Numbered from the stretch's first letter, positions 1 through 8,130 are shown. The stretch: DNA of 64,000 bases from Streptomyces griseus subsp. griseus (GCF_000720255.1 NZ_JOJE01000014.1:62001-126000), one strand, 5' to 3'. Notes: generated from the sequence alone by a model not told the origin. Numbers and translations are program-made.

Positions 1-2
1 GG

Positions 3-329
3 GAGGGCGGCATCGTCGCCTGCTGCCAGCTCGAACACCGCGGCACCCACGCCTACTTCGGCATGTTCGCGGTCAGCCCCTCGCTCCAGGGCGCGGGCCT
101 CGGCAAGGTGATCATCGCGGAGGCGGAGCGGCAGGCCCGCGCGAGCTGGGGCGTCACGGAGATGCACATGACCGTGATCTCGGTCCGTGACGACCTCATC
201 GCCTGGTACGAGCGGCGCGGTTACCGCCGTACGGGACGGATGACCCCGTTCCCGTACGGCGACGAGCGCTTCGGCATTCCGCAGCGCGACGACCTGCGGT
301 TCGAGCTGCTGGTCAAGGAACTCACCTGA
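3..329 (+). CDS. GNAT-family N-acetyltransferase, C-terminal part (cut by window edge)
   Basis: The reading frame is open from the window edge and ends at TGA 327-329, so only the last ~108 residues are present. They contain the acetyl-CoA binding segment of GNAT enzymes (MFAVSPSLQGAGLGKVII, the usual Q/RxxGxG/A pattern after a beta strand) and the later WYERRGYRRTGR motif typical of GNAT C-termini. The enzyme would transfer an acetyl group from acetyl-CoA to an amine; the substrate cannot be told from this part. The next gene is convergent and begins its stop codon 3 bases downstream. Confidence 0.9.
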   Translation, partial: EGGIVACCQLEHRGTHAYFGMFAVSPSLQGAGLGKVIIAEAERQARASWGVTEMHMTVISVRDDLIAWYERRGYRRTGRMTPFPYGDERFGIPQRDDLRFELLVKELT

Positions 330-332
330 GCG

Positions 333-1016
333 TCACGCCGTGAAACGCCCGGTGCGCTTGATCTCCGGGAAGTCGGTGGTCGCGCCGTCCAGCTCCAGCG
401 CGCGTACGAGCCGCAGGTGGTCCTGTGTGTTCACCACCCAGCCGATGATCCTCAGGTCCGCCTCGCGGGCCTTCTCGACCACCTCCAGGGTGAGCCGGCG
501 GAGGTTGAGACACACGGTCCCGGCGCCGACCGTCACGGCCCGGTCCACGATGTCGGTGCCGAAGCGGCTGCCGATCAGCGCGGTCCGCACCCCGGGCACC
601 AGGCGGGCGATCTCGGCGATCGCCTCGTCGTGGAACGAGGACACCTCCACCCGGCCGACCAGGTCCCGCCGGATCATCACCTCCGCCAGCGCCCGCGCCG
701 CCTGCACGTCCTTGATCTCGGCCTGGAGCGGCGCCCGTACCGCGTCCAGCACCTCCTCGAAGACGGGGATGCGCTCACCCTGTCCCGCGTCCAGCGCGCG
801 CAGCTCGGCGAGGGTCTTCTCGGCGATCGGCCCGCTGCCGTCGGTCGTGCGGTCCACGTCGGTGTCATGCATGACGACGAGCGCGCCGTCTTTGCTCAGG
901 TGCAGATCGAGTTCGATGGCGTCGAGACCGGCCTGCTGGGCGGCGACGAACGATCGGAGGGTGTTCTCGGGCTCGACACCCATGACTCCGCGGTGACCGA
1001 TGGTAAGGAGATTCAA
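333..1016 (-). CDS. glycerophosphodiester phosphodiesterase (GDPD family)
   Basis: The 227-residue length is typical of cytoplasmic bacterial GDPDs, which hydrolyse glycerophosphodiesters to glycerol-3-phosphate and an alcohol. Visible family motifs are HRG at residues 8-10, the EPENT loop at 15-19, the metal-binding E35-D37-H39 and H50-D51 (VVMHD). The KxE motif (AEIKD) comes mid-protein. The start is a TTG at 1014-1016, because the first internal ATG would remove the HRG catalytic motif. No signal peptide is visible, so a cytoplasmic role in phospholipid turnover is inferred. It is convergent with the GNAT gene and divergent from the DUF6421 operon. Confidence 0.9.
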   Translation of the reverse strand: MNLLTIGHRGVMGVEPENTLRSFVAAQQAGLDAIELDLHLSKDGALVVMHDTDVDRTTDGSGPIAEKTLAELRALDAGQGERIPVFEEVLDAVRAPLQAEIKDVQAARALAEVMIRRDLVGRVEVSSFHDEAIAEIARLVPGVRTALIGSRFGTDIVDRAVTVGAGTVCLNLRRLTLEVVEKAREADLRIIGWVVNTQDHLRLVRALELDGATTDFPEIKRTGRFTA

Positions 1017-1385
1017 GGTTCGACTCGCTTTCCGTCGACGGCGGCTCGGCGCGCGCGGAGGGCCGGGCCGGAGCGGACGGCACCGTTCGCGCGACAGATC
1101 CGCAGCCTAACGGCCACGCCCCGCGATGAACCCGTGCCTGCGCGGGCCATCCGTGTGGCGCCCGGAGCGGGCCTGGCCGGTACTCGTCATGGCGGTCACC
1201 CGGGGGCGGGCGAGTCTCCTCCCTGTTGACCATCGGCGGATTAAACCGCTGCAGCGATGGCGGACAGGAAAAAGTGCGGTGAAGATGGGGGGAGGGCAGG
1301 ATAATTTCCCGGGTCCGCCCTTGCTGAAAGGAACCTCGTATGCATACGGTGTCTTGACGCTAGGTTCTCCTGTGGAGGATGGGAC
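1017..1385. other. 369-bp divergent intergenic region with possible ECF-type promoter
   Basis: No gene is visible. Near the right end, GGAACC at 1330-1335 followed 15 bases later by GTCTT at 1351-1355 resembles the GGAAC / GTCT spacing of Streptomyces ECF sigma-E promoters. A strong ribosome-binding site (GGAGGATGGG) sits just before the ATG at 1386. The promoter reading is weak and rests on pattern alone. Confidence 0.3.
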
Positions 1386-2783
1386 ATGACGGAAATTCTT
1401 GTGCAGGTGGGTTCGGAGGAGCGGGTTCCTCCCGTGACCAGGGTCGTTGAGCACCCTGCATGGCCCGTGCTCAAGGATGCCGTGGAGCAGATCCGGCCAT
1501 GGCAGTCGAAGGACGGGTCGATCGACTTCGAGGCCGAGGGTGCCCCCGACCCGGCGGACGCCGAGCTCGCCGTTCGGCGTGTCGTGCACGCCGTCGAGGC
1601 GCTGTCCCCGCTGCTCCCGCACGACGCCGACTACCACGCGGCGCTCGTGAAGGACCTGCACCGCTGGGCCGACGGCGGTTTCCGCGTGCCGGACTTCCTC
1701 GACTCGCTGCTGGCCTTCCAGCCCGCCGCCGACCGCCGCGACGGCCTGCAGCACCTGGTCGTCTTCCCGATGTACACGCAGAACGGCAACCCCGACCGCA
1801 ACCTCGAGGCGGTCGTGCTGCGCATGGTCTGGCCCGAGTGGCTGGCCGAGCTGGAGCGCACCCGCTACGACAACCCGCTGTTCTGCGGCATCACGTTCGA
1901 GGACTTCACGGCCGGGTACGACACCAATTCCGCCGTCCTCTTCCCGGAGACCATCGCCGTGCGCGAGGCCCCCGAGCGCTTCAGCTGGGGCGGCATCTTC
2001 TGCGACCGCGAGGCCGCCCGCTTCCGCCGCGTGACCGACGCCGCCGTCGAGATCCTCGGCATGGACCTGCCCGAGGACGTCGCCGCCATGGTCCACGACC
2101 AGAAGCGCTGCGAGGAGGCCTTCGTCCTGTGGGACATGGTCCACGACCGCACCCACAGTCACGGCGACCTGCCGTTCGACCCCTTCATGATCAAGCAGCG
2201 CCAGCCGTTCTGGATGTACGGCCTGGAAGAGCTGCGCTGTGACCTCACCGCCTTCAAGGAGGCCGTGCAGCTGGAGGCGGACGGCGTGCCGCAGGCCCGT
2301 GACGTGCAGTACGCGGTGCTCTTCGACCGGATGTTCCGTTTCCCGGTCACGGGCGAGCGCGTGCGCAACTACGACGGCCTCGGCGGCCAGCTCCTCTTCG
2401 CCTACCTGCACAAGCACGACGTCGTGCGCTGGACCGACAACAAGCTGTACATCGACTGGCAGCGCGCCCCGCAGGTCACCAACGAGTTGTGCGCCGAGAT
2501 CGAGAAGCTCTACCGCGACGGCATCGACCGCCCCAAGCTCGTCCACTGGTTCGCCGGCTACGAACTCGTCGCCGACTACCTCGCCCCGCACCCGGGCTCC
2601 AAATGGGCCAAGGGCCCGGACGCCCTCGACGTGACCCAGCCGCCGCGCAAGCTCGTCGATGACGTGCTTCCGGACGAGTTTCCGCTGAGCATGTTCTATG
2701 AGGCACTGTCCAAGAAGCTGAAGAACGTGATCGCCTCCACCAAGGGCATCACGGCGGACAACGCCGAGCGGGTCGCCGCGTGA
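1386..2783 (+). CDS. DUF6421-family conserved protein, function unknown
   Basis: A 465-residue soluble protein with no signal peptide or membrane span. The overall sequence, starting MTEILVQVG and with the motif WDMVHDRTHSHGDLPFDPFM near residues 250-270, matches what I remember as the DUF6421 family of Streptomyces and relatives. No catalytic role is known to me. The HDRTHSHGD stretch is rich in His and Asp and could bind metal, which is inference. The start has a good ribosome-binding site (GGAGGATGGGAC-ATG). It leads a likely operon with the short-chain dehydrogenase 44 bases downstream and threonine aldolase. Confidence 0.8.
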   Translation: MTEILVQVGSEERVPPVTRVVEHPAWPVLKDAVEQIRPWQSKDGSIDFEAEGAPDPADAELAVRRVVHAVEALSPLLPHDADYHAALVKDLHRWADGGFRVPDFLDSLLAFQPAADRRDGLQHLVVFPMYTQNGNPDRNLEAVVLRMVWPEWLAELERTRYDNPLFCGITFEDFTAGYDTNSAVLFPETIAVREAPERFSWGGIFCDREAARFRRVTDAAVEILGMDLPEDVAAMVHDQKRCEEAFVLWDMVHDRTHSHGDLPFDPFMIKQRQPFWMYGLEELRCDLTAFKEAVQLEADGVPQARDVQYAVLFDRMFRFPVTGERVRNYDGLGGQLLFAYLHKHDVVRWTDNKLYIDWQRAPQVTNELCAEIEKLYRDGIDRPKLVHWFAGYELVADYLAPHPGSKWAKGPDALDVTQPPRKLVDDVLPDEFPLSMFYEALSKKLKNVIASTKGITADNAERVAA

Positions 2784-2827
2784 GCGACCGCGGAACCGAG
2801 AACACTGCTGCTCAGGAGGCGAGGAAC

Positions 2828-3577
2828 ATGACGGGGAACGGGGCTCTCAGCGGTGCGGTGATCGCGGTGGCGGGCGCGGGCGGGCCTGCGGGCCGGGCGG
2901 CGCTGCTGCGCCTGGCCGAGGCCGGGGCGACCGTCGTCGGGGCGGACAACGATCCCGAGCGGCTCGCGGAGGCCGTGGACGCCGCGCGCTACGCCTCCGG
3001 CGGCGCCAGCGTCACCGGTGAACCGGTCGACCTGCTCGACCTGCAGTCCACCCGCGACTGGGCCACGCACATCGAGAAGGACTTCGGCCGTATCGACGGC
3101 CTCGTCCACCTCGTCGGCGGCTGGCGCGGCAGCGAGACGTTCATCAAGACCAGCCTCGACGACTGGGACTTCCTCGAACTGCTGCTCATCCGCACCGTGC
3201 AGCACACCTCGCTGGCCTTCTACGACGCGCTCCAGCGCAGCGAGCGCGGACGGTACGTGCTGATCAGCGCCGCGGGCGCGACGAAGCCGACCGCGGGCAA
3301 CGCCTCGTACGCCGCGGCCAAGGCCGCCGCCGAGGCCTGGACGCTCGCGCTGGCCGACGCCTTCCACAAGGCCGGGGGCGCCGACGGGCCGACGTCCGCC
3401 GCTGCCATCCTGGTGGTGAAGGCGTTGGTGCACGACGCGATGCGCGCCGAGCGGCCCAACGCGAAGTTCGCGGGCTTCACGGACGTCGAGGACCTCGCCG
3501 AGGCCATCGCCGACGTCTGGGAGCAGCCCGCCGCCGAAGTGAACGGAAAGCGTCTGTGGCTGACCGAGAAGCCGTGA
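2828..3577 (+). CDS. SDR-family NAD(P)-dependent oxidoreductase
   Basis: A 249-residue classical short-chain dehydrogenase. The N-terminal nucleotide-binding turn reads AGAGGPAGRAALLRLAEAG, an atypical form of the TGxxxGxG motif with AGAGG, and D follows strand two (GADND), which usually favours NAD. The catalytic S is in LISAAGA and the YxxxK pair is in SYAAAKAAAEAW. I start at ATG 2828, which follows GGAGGCGAGG; an in-frame start at 2780 would add 16 unrelated residues. The stop shares four bases (GTGA) with the threonine aldolase start, so the two are translationally coupled. The substrate is unknown. Confidence 0.88.
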   Translation: MTGNGALSGAVIAVAGAGGPAGRAALLRLAEAGATVVGADNDPERLAEAVDAARYASGGASVTGEPVDLLDLQSTRDWATHIEKDFGRIDGLVHLVGGWRGSETFIKTSLDDWDFLELLLIRTVQHTSLAFYDALQRSERGRYVLISAAGATKPTAGNASYAAAKAAAEAWTLALADAFHKAGGADGPTSAAAILVVKALVHDAMRAERPNAKFAGFTDVEDLAEAIADVWEQPAAEVNGKRLWLTEKP

Positions 3578-4644
3578 ACCCCCCGAAGACCGACGCGCGT
3601 CGCCATCACGACCCGGAGGTCCGCGGTTTCGCCAGTGACAACTACGCCGGGGCCCACCCGGAGGTGCTCGCCGCCCTGGCCCTGGCCAACGGCGGGCACC
3701 AGATCGCGTACGGCGAGGACGACTACACCGAGAACCTCCAGCGGATCATCCGCAGCCACTTCGGGGCCACGGCGGAGGCGTTCCCGGTCTTCAACGGCAC
3801 CGGCGCCAACGTCGTCGCGCTCCAGGCGGTCACCGACCGCTGGGGCGCGGTGATCTGCGCCGAGAGCGCCCACATCAACGTCGACGAGGGCGGCGCCCCG
3901 GAGCGCATGGGCGGCCTGAAGCTCCTCACCGTGCCCACCCCGGACGGCAAGCTCACCCCCGAGCTGATCGACCGGCAGGCCTGGGGCTGGGACGACGAGC
4001 ACCGCGCGATGCCGCAGGTCGTCTCCATCACCCAGAGCACCGAACTCGGCACCCTGTACACGCCCGACGAGATCCGCGCCATCTGTGAACACGCCCACGC
4101 GCACGGCATGAAGGTGCACCTCGACGGTTCCCGGATAGCCAACGCGGCGGCCTCGCTGAACGTCCCCATGCGGACGTTCACCAACGCCGTCGACGTCGAC
4201 ATCCTCTCTCTGGGCGGGACGAAGAACGGCGCGCTGTTCGGCGAGGCCGTCGTCGTCATCAACCAGGACGCCGTCCGCCGTATGAAGCACCTGCGCAAGC
4301 TGTCCATGCAGCTCGCCTCCAAGATGCGCTTCGTGTCGGTGCAACTGGAGGCCCTGCTCGCCAAGGACCTGTGGCTGCGCAACGCCCGCCGCTCCAACGA
4401 GATGGCGCAGCGGCTGGCCGAGGGCGTACGCGCGGTGCACGGCGTGGACATCCTGTACCCGGTGCAGGCCAACGGCGTCTTCGCGCGGCTCCCGCACGAC
4501 GTGAGCGTGCGCCTGCAGAAGCGGTTCCGGTTCTACTTCTGGGACGAGGCCGCGGGCGTCGTGCGCTGGATGTGTGCCTTCGACACCACGGAGGACGACG
4601 TGGACGCGTTCGTCGCGGCGCTCAAGGAGGAGATGGCGCGCTAG
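3574..4644 (+). CDS. low-specificity threonine aldolase / beta-eliminating lyase family (PLP)
   Basis: A fold-type I PLP enzyme of about 356 residues. Family marks are FASDNYAGAHPEVL at the N-terminus, the FNGTGANV phosphate-binding loop, HLDGSRIAN (PLP ring Asp), and SLGGTKNGALFGEAVV, whose Lys forms the Schiff base. It would cleave L-threonine or L-allo-threonine to glycine and acetaldehyde. I prefer GTG 3574, which gives a 4-base GTGA overlap with the upstream dehydrogenase; GTG 3556 would add six residues. Third gene of the DUF6421 operon. Confidence 0.9.
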   Translation: MNPPKTDARRHHDPEVRGFASDNYAGAHPEVLAALALANGGHQIAYGEDDYTENLQRIIRSHFGATAEAFPVFNGTGANVVALQAVTDRWGAVICAESAHINVDEGGAPERMGGLKLLTVPTPDGKLTPELIDRQAWGWDDEHRAMPQVVSITQSTELGTLYTPDEIRAICEHAHAHGMKVHLDGSRIANAAASLNVPMRTFTNAVDVDILSLGGTKNGALFGEAVVVINQDAVRRMKHLRKLSMQLASKMRFVSVQLEALLAKDLWLRNARRSNEMAQRLAEGVRAVHGVDILYPVQANGVFARLPHDVSVRLQKRFRFYFWDEAAGVVRWMCAFDTTEDDVDAFVAALKEEMAR

Positions 4645-4683
4645 CCGACACGTTGCATAGATATGCGGTCATCCGAAAATTGA

Positions 4684-4713
4684 TTGACTCTCGGGTGGCC
4701 GCATTCCTATGCT
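4684..4713 (+). promoter_or_regulatory. consensus-like vegetative promoter, probably giving a leaderless mRNA
   Basis: TTGACT at 4684-4689 and TATGCT at 4708-4713 are separated by 18 bases. The expected transcription start (~4720) falls one or two bases before the ATG at 4722, and there is no Shine-Dalgarno sequence before that ATG. Confidence 0.6.
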
Positions 4714-4721
4714 CTGCGGGT

Positions 4722-5315
4722 ATGCAGCTGATCCAGAAGACCCCTGACCTGTCCGCGTACTTGGCAGCTGACGAGGTCATCGACCACCATCATCCGCGTG
4801 TACGGGAGACCGCCGCCCGCCTCGCCAAGGACGCGGTGGACTCGTATGCCTATGCGCGGCTGGCCTTTGAGTTGGTGCGCGACACGATCCCGCACTCGCA
4901 GGATTCCGGTGACCCGCGCGTCACCTGGCGCGCCTCCGACGTCCTGGAGCAGGGCACCGGCATCTGTTACGCCAAGGCACACGCGCTGGCCGCGCTGCTG
5001 CGGGCCGAGGACATCCCGACCGCGCTGTGCTACCAGCGACTCGGACACGACGACGGGGACGGATTCGCCGTGCACGGACTGGTCGCCGTACGGTTCAACG
5101 GGGCCTGGCACCGACAGGACCCCCGGGGCAACAAACCGGGCGTGGACGCCCGGTTCTCGCTCGACGGGGAGCGGCTGGCCTTCGTCGCGGACGCCGCGTC
5201 GGACGAGGTGGACTACCCCGTGTTGTACGCCGTACCGCACCCGGCCGTCCTGAGCGCCCTGAAAGCCGCCCCGGACCGGTCCTACCTCTGGCGGACACTC
5301 CCCACCGCACTGTGA
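4722..5315 (+). CDS. transglutaminase-like (papain-fold) domain protein
   Basis: A 197-residue protein with a transglutaminase core. The Cys nucleophile is in EQGTGICYAKAHALAALLRA, and the His is in AVHGLVAVRFNGAWHRQDPRG, which also carries the Asp. An earlier His-rich stretch (IDHHHPRVRE) is near residue 20. No signal peptide is present. Family members are cytoplasmic or periplasmic peptidase/transglutaminase-fold proteins of mostly unknown role. The start is ATG 4722, set by the promoter placement (likely leaderless). Convergent with plsC across a shared hairpin. Confidence 0.85.
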   Translation: MQLIQKTPDLSAYLAADEVIDHHHPRVRETAARLAKDAVDSYAYARLAFELVRDTIPHSQDSGDPRVTWRASDVLEQGTGICYAKAHALAALLRAEDIPTALCYQRLGHDDGDGFAVHGLVAVRFNGAWHRQDPRGNKPGVDARFSLDGERLAFVADAASDEVDYPVLYAVPHPAVLSALKAAPDRSYLWRTLPTAL

Positions 5316-5341
5316 ACTCCGTGAACCGCTGGGGGAGTTCA
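5313..5341. terminator. hairpin between convergent genes
   Basis: TGAACTCC (5313-5320, including the stop codon) and GGAGTTCA (5334-5341) form a perfect 8-bp stem with a 13-base loop, placed between the ends of the transglutaminase-like gene and the PlsC gene. It could serve both directions. Confidence 0.5.
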
Positions 5342-5361
5342 GACTCCAGGGGCAGGCTGGG

Positions 5362-6090
5362 TCAGCGTGCCTCGGCCTCGCGCACCTGCTCGGGCGTGGG
5401 AGCGGTGCCGCCCAGGTGGGCCGGCATCCACCAGGTGTCGTCGGCGTCCTTGGGGCGCACCGGGTAGGCGCGCTGAGCGGCCTCCAGCAACTCCTGGACA
5501 CGCTCGCGCAGCTGCCGGGTGAGCGCGCCCGCGTACTTGTCCCTGGAGGCCTCGATCGCCTCACCGACCCGGATGGTGATCGGGGTGTGGCTGCGCTTGA
5601 AGTTGCGCGGGTGGCCCTTGGTCCACAGCCGCTGGGTGCCCCACACCGCCATGGGGATCAGCGGGACGCCCGCCTCCTGGGCCATCCGCACGGCACCCGA
5701 CTTGAAGCTCTTCAGCGTGAACGACTGCGAGATCGTGGCCTCGGGGAAGACCCCGACGATCTCGCCGGAGCGCAGTGAGTTCAGGGCGTGCTGGTAGGCC
5801 GCCTCGCCCTGGTTGCGGTCCACGGGGATGTGCTTCATCCCGCGCATCAGCGGACCGGAGATCCTGTGCCGGAAGACGGACTCCTTCGCCATGAAACGAA
5901 CGAGACGTTTCTGCGGGAGCGCCGCCATACCGTTGAAGATGAAGTCCAGGTAGCTGATGTGATTGCTCACCAGCACGGCGCCGCCCGAGCGCGGGATGTT
6001 CTCCGATCCCCTGCAGTCGATCTTGAGGTCCCAGGCCTTGAACAGCGTGCGGGCGAGACCGACGACGGGGCGGTAGACGAGTTCTGCCAT
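5362..6090 (-). CDS. 1-acyl-sn-glycerol-3-phosphate acyltransferase (PlsC family)
   Basis: A 242-residue phospholipid acyltransferase. The catalytic HX4D motif is NHISYLDF (His44, Asp49). The substrate-binding FPEATIS motif and a downstream GAVRMAQEAGVPLIPMAVWG segment follow in the expected order. It would acylate lysophosphatidic acid to phosphatidic acid at the inner membrane face. The C-terminal ~40 residues (WWMPAHLGG...) are an extension common in actinomycete homologues. Convergent with the transglutaminase-like gene; 189 bases of spacer separate its start from the DUF4395 gene end. Confidence 0.92.
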   Translation of the reverse strand: MAELVYRPVVGLARTLFKAWDLKIDCRGSENIPRSGGAVLVSNHISYLDFIFNGMAALPQKRLVRFMAKESVFRHRISGPLMRGMKHIPVDRNQGEAAYQHALNSLRSGEIVGVFPEATISQSFTLKSFKSGAVRMAQEAGVPLIPMAVWGTQRLWTKGHPRNFKRSHTPITIRVGEAIEASRDKYAGALTRQLRERVQELLEAAQRAYPVRPKDADDTWWMPAHLGGTAPTPEQVREAEAR

Positions 6091-6279
6091 GGGCGGAGGT
6101 GGACCCTTCCTTCTCTCCGCCGGGGAAGGGGCTCCCGGCGAGAAAGTTACGCAGCCGTAGGTTTACGGCATCTCGCAGATCGTGCCCGAAGAACGGCCGG
6201 GTAGCCAGTCCTGGTGCCCGCGCGGCGCGAGATCCTCGTCACGTCGCCCCCTTGATCACCTCGGTCTTTTAAAGCGCCT

Positions 6280-6696
6280 TTACTCCGCGCGTACGGATGC
6301 GCGTCGGACGAGCAGGTACATCTCGCACCCCAGGCAGTACCCGAACGAGGCGTTGAGGAAGGCGGCGGCCAACGCGGCCCCGGTCGCCGCGAGTCCCAAC
6401 CAGGCGGGCCCCAGAGTGAATCCGACGAGACCCACGCCGGCGAAGAGCAGCCCCACCGCCTGTGCGAAACGCGGCGGTTCGGGTGCCTCGAACTCCGTAG
6501 GCGGTCCGAGCCGGGGACGTACGAGCTTCTTGAAGAGCAGCCCGTACGGTGAGCGGGTCACCCCGCCCGCCGCGCCGAGCGCGAACGCCAGCGTCTGCCA
6601 GGCCAGCAGCCAGGCGCTTCCGGTGACCAGCACGACCACGAGAACCACGGTCGTCACGGCCGCACCGAAGCGCGGCCCTCTTGCGTCGATGTCCAT
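6280..6696 (-). CDS. DUF4395-family membrane protein
   Basis: A 138-residue protein with about four hydrophobic spans (VLVVVLVTGSAWLLAW near the N-terminus, then VGLLFAGVGLVGF and GLAATGAALAAAF). It ends with the family signature FGYCLGCEMYLL, whose two cysteines may be redox active. The start is ATG 6696 (MDIDARGPRF); a longer frame up to 6771 has no homologous N-terminus. It is divergent from a thioredoxin-fold gene 74 bases away. This pairing is common in actinobacteria and suggests a membrane thiol-redox unit, which is inference. Confidence 0.85.
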   Translation of the reverse strand: MDIDARGPRFGAAVTTVVLVVVLVTGSAWLLAWQTLAFALGAAGGVTRSPYGLLFKKLVRPRLGPPTEFEAPEPPRFAQAVGLLFAGVGLVGFTLGPAWLGLAATGAALAAAFLNASFGYCLGCEMYLLVRRASVRAE

Positions 6697-6770
6697 GGAT
6701 CCAGCATCGCGTGGCCGAAACCATTCGGGGAGTCGGGAATCTTTGCAGTCTCGTGAATGCTTTCCGGACA

Positions 6771-7184
6771 ATGACCGGACTTGTGGTGTGTGTGGCGGTG
6801 CTGGCGGTGGCGAGCGCCTACGGAGTGCTGCATCGGCGGCGGAGCGGGAGGGTACGGGTGCGTGGGCGAGACGACGGAAAGCGGCTCCGGGCAGCCGCGT
6901 TGGGCGCGGAACTGGGGGAGCGCGCCACGCTGGTGCAGTTCTCCAGCGCCTTCTGCGCGCCCTGCCGGGCCACTCGGCGCATCCTCGGCGAGGTGGCCGA
7001 ACTGGTCCCGGGCGTGACCCACGTCGAGATCGACGCCGAGGCGCACCTGGACCTCGTCCGTGAACTCGAGATCCTCAAGACGCCCACCGTGCTGGTCCTG
7101 GACGCCGACGGCCGGGTGGTGCGGCGCGCCACCGGCCAGCCGCGCAAGGCCGATGTGATCGCGGCCCTCGGGGAGGCGGTGTGA
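6771..7184 (+). CDS. membrane-anchored thioredoxin-fold protein
   Basis: A 137-residue protein starting at ATG 6771. Residues 2-17 are a hydrophobic N-terminal anchor (MTGLVVCVAVLAVASAYG) followed by an Arg-rich inside stretch (HRRRSGRVRVRGR). The thioredoxin domain has the CxxC site FCAPCR, then LETPTV-like strand ILKTPTVLVLDADG with the cis-Pro after Thr. It should exchange disulfides at the membrane, probably with the DUF4395 protein encoded divergently. An in-frame extension to 6681 lacks the anchor-first pattern and was rejected. Confidence 0.88.
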   Translation: MTGLVVCVAVLAVASAYGVLHRRRSGRVRVRGRDDGKRLRAAALGAELGERATLVQFSSAFCAPCRATRRILGEVAELVPGVTHVEIDAEAHLDLVRELEILKTPTVLVLDADGRVVRRATGQPRKADVIAALGEAV

Positions 7185-7267
7185 GGTCCGAGCCCCGGAC
7201 GGTGAGGGATCTCTCGTATGCCGGGACGTACTTGACTGTGCATGCCATCTGTCATCAGCCTGGCCGT

Positions 7268-7357
7268 ATGCCTACGGAACTCCTTCTCCTCGGGCGGGTC
7301 CGCGGTCACCAGGCACCCTCCGTCCGCCGCGCGACCGGGCGTTGTCCGGGCTGTTGA
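7268..7357 (+). CDS. candidate 29-residue leader peptide ending Cys-Pro-Gly-Cys
   Basis: ATG 7268 opens a 29-codon frame, beginning MPTELLLLGRVRG and ending RCPGC-stop, 44 bases before the flavin reductase start. It has 4 Leu codons near the start, several Arg, and its only two Cys codons at positions 26 and 29, right before the TGA. Short Cys-terminated leader peptides are known in mycobacteria as cysteine-responsive attenuators and are annotated in Streptomyces upstream of sulfur-related genes. A TTGACT at 7232-7237 could be its -35 box. I see no strong ribosome-binding site, so this is a candidate. Confidence 0.5.
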   Translation: MPTELLLLGRVRGHQAPSVRRATGRCPGC

Positions 7358-7369
7358 GCAGCCACGGAC
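7344..7369 (+). promoter_or_regulatory. hairpin covering the leader-peptide Cys codons
   Basis: GTCCG-GGCTG (7344-7353) pairs with CAGCC (7359-7363) and CGGAC (7365-7369), ten base pairs with one bulged A and a TTGAG loop that contains the leader stop codon. Ribosome stalling at the Cys codons would open or block it, the layout expected of a translational attenuator. No U-run follows, so it is not an obvious intrinsic terminator. Confidence 0.45.
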
Positions 7370-7401
7370 CCCGACGCCTCCTCACGCAGAAGGACAACTC
7401 C

Positions 7402-7911
7402 ATGACGGCCACGCCCGCCCTCGGAACCCCCCAGCTCGCCTCCCCCGACCTCCTGCGCTCCGCCTTCCGGCGGCACGCGGCCGGAGTCGCCGTGATCACC
7501 GCGCCCGGTGAGAACGGCCCGGTCGGCTTCACCGCCACCTCCCTCACCTCCGTCTCCGCCGAGCCCCCGGTGATCTCCTTCGGCATCAGCACCGGTGCCT
7601 CCAGTTGGCCGGCGATATCCCGGGCCGACCACGTCGGCGTGCATGTGCTCGGTGAGCACCAGCGGGAACTGGCCACCACCTTCGCCAGGAGCGGTGCTGA
7701 CCGGTTCGGCGCGCCCACCGCGTGGACCGAGGGTCCCGAGGGCGTTCCGGTCCTCGACGACGTGCTCGCCTGGCTGGTGTGCCGGATCGTCGCGCGCGTG
7801 CCCGCCGGTGACCACCGCGTCGTACTGGCGGAGGTCGTCCTCGGCGACCCGACGGGCGCGGGTCGTCCGCTTCTGTACCACCAGGGCCGGTTCACGGCTC
7901 TGCGGGATTGA
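7402..7911 (+). CDS. flavin reductase-like FMN-binding protein
   Basis: A 169-residue flavin reductase domain protein: AFRRHAAGVAVITAP at the N-terminus, then GFTATSLTSVSAEPPVISFGI, the FMN phosphate-binding segment typical of two-component monooxygenase reductases, and DRFGAPTAW. It likely uses NAD(P)H to reduce free flavin for a partner oxygenase. I start at ATG 7402 (AAGGACAACTCC before it); a TTG frame 60 bases earlier overlaps the leader region and has no family match. No monooxygenase partner is in view. The upstream Cys-codon leader suggests sulfur-status control. Confidence 0.87.
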   Translation: MTATPALGTPQLASPDLLRSAFRRHAAGVAVITAPGENGPVGFTATSLTSVSAEPPVISFGISTGASSWPAISRADHVGVHVLGEHQRELATTFARSGADRFGAPTAWTEGPEGVPVLDDVLAWLVCRIVARVPAGDHRVVLAEVVLGDPTGAGRPLLYHQGRFTALRD

Positions 7912-8075
7912 TCACGCACCCGCTCTCCTGCGGGACCGTCGAGTTCCGGTTACGCTGCGTTGCAAAGGTCACAGTTCAAAGCGCTTGCTTAGCGGGAACC
8001 AGCTAGGTGTACTGGCGAGTAATATTTCGTTCGGAGCGCGGGTCGCCCCGACCGGGATCGGCCGCTTGAGGCGCC

Positions 8076-8098
8076 TATGCTGCCTGCAAGCAGGCAGC
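8076..8098 (+). promoter_or_regulatory. -10 box with overlapping 20-bp palindrome before etfB
   Basis: TATGCT at 8076-8081 is a good -10 hexamer. It overlaps a perfect palindrome at 8079-8098 with arms GCTGCCTGC and GCAGGCAGC around AA. The position at the expected transcription start suits either a repressor operator or a 5'-UTR hairpin. No clear -35 box lies 17-18 bases upstream, so control by an activator or alternative sigma factor is possible. Confidence 0.5.
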
Positions 8099-8130
8099 CG
8101 AAATTTAGACGATGCAGTAGGAGAGCCGGC

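Noticed and set aside
1107..2591. Long open frame of 494 codons antisense to the DUF6421 gene
   Set aside because: High-GC codon bias leaves the complement frame open; there is no family match, and the plus-strand gene has clear motifs and a ribosome-binding site.
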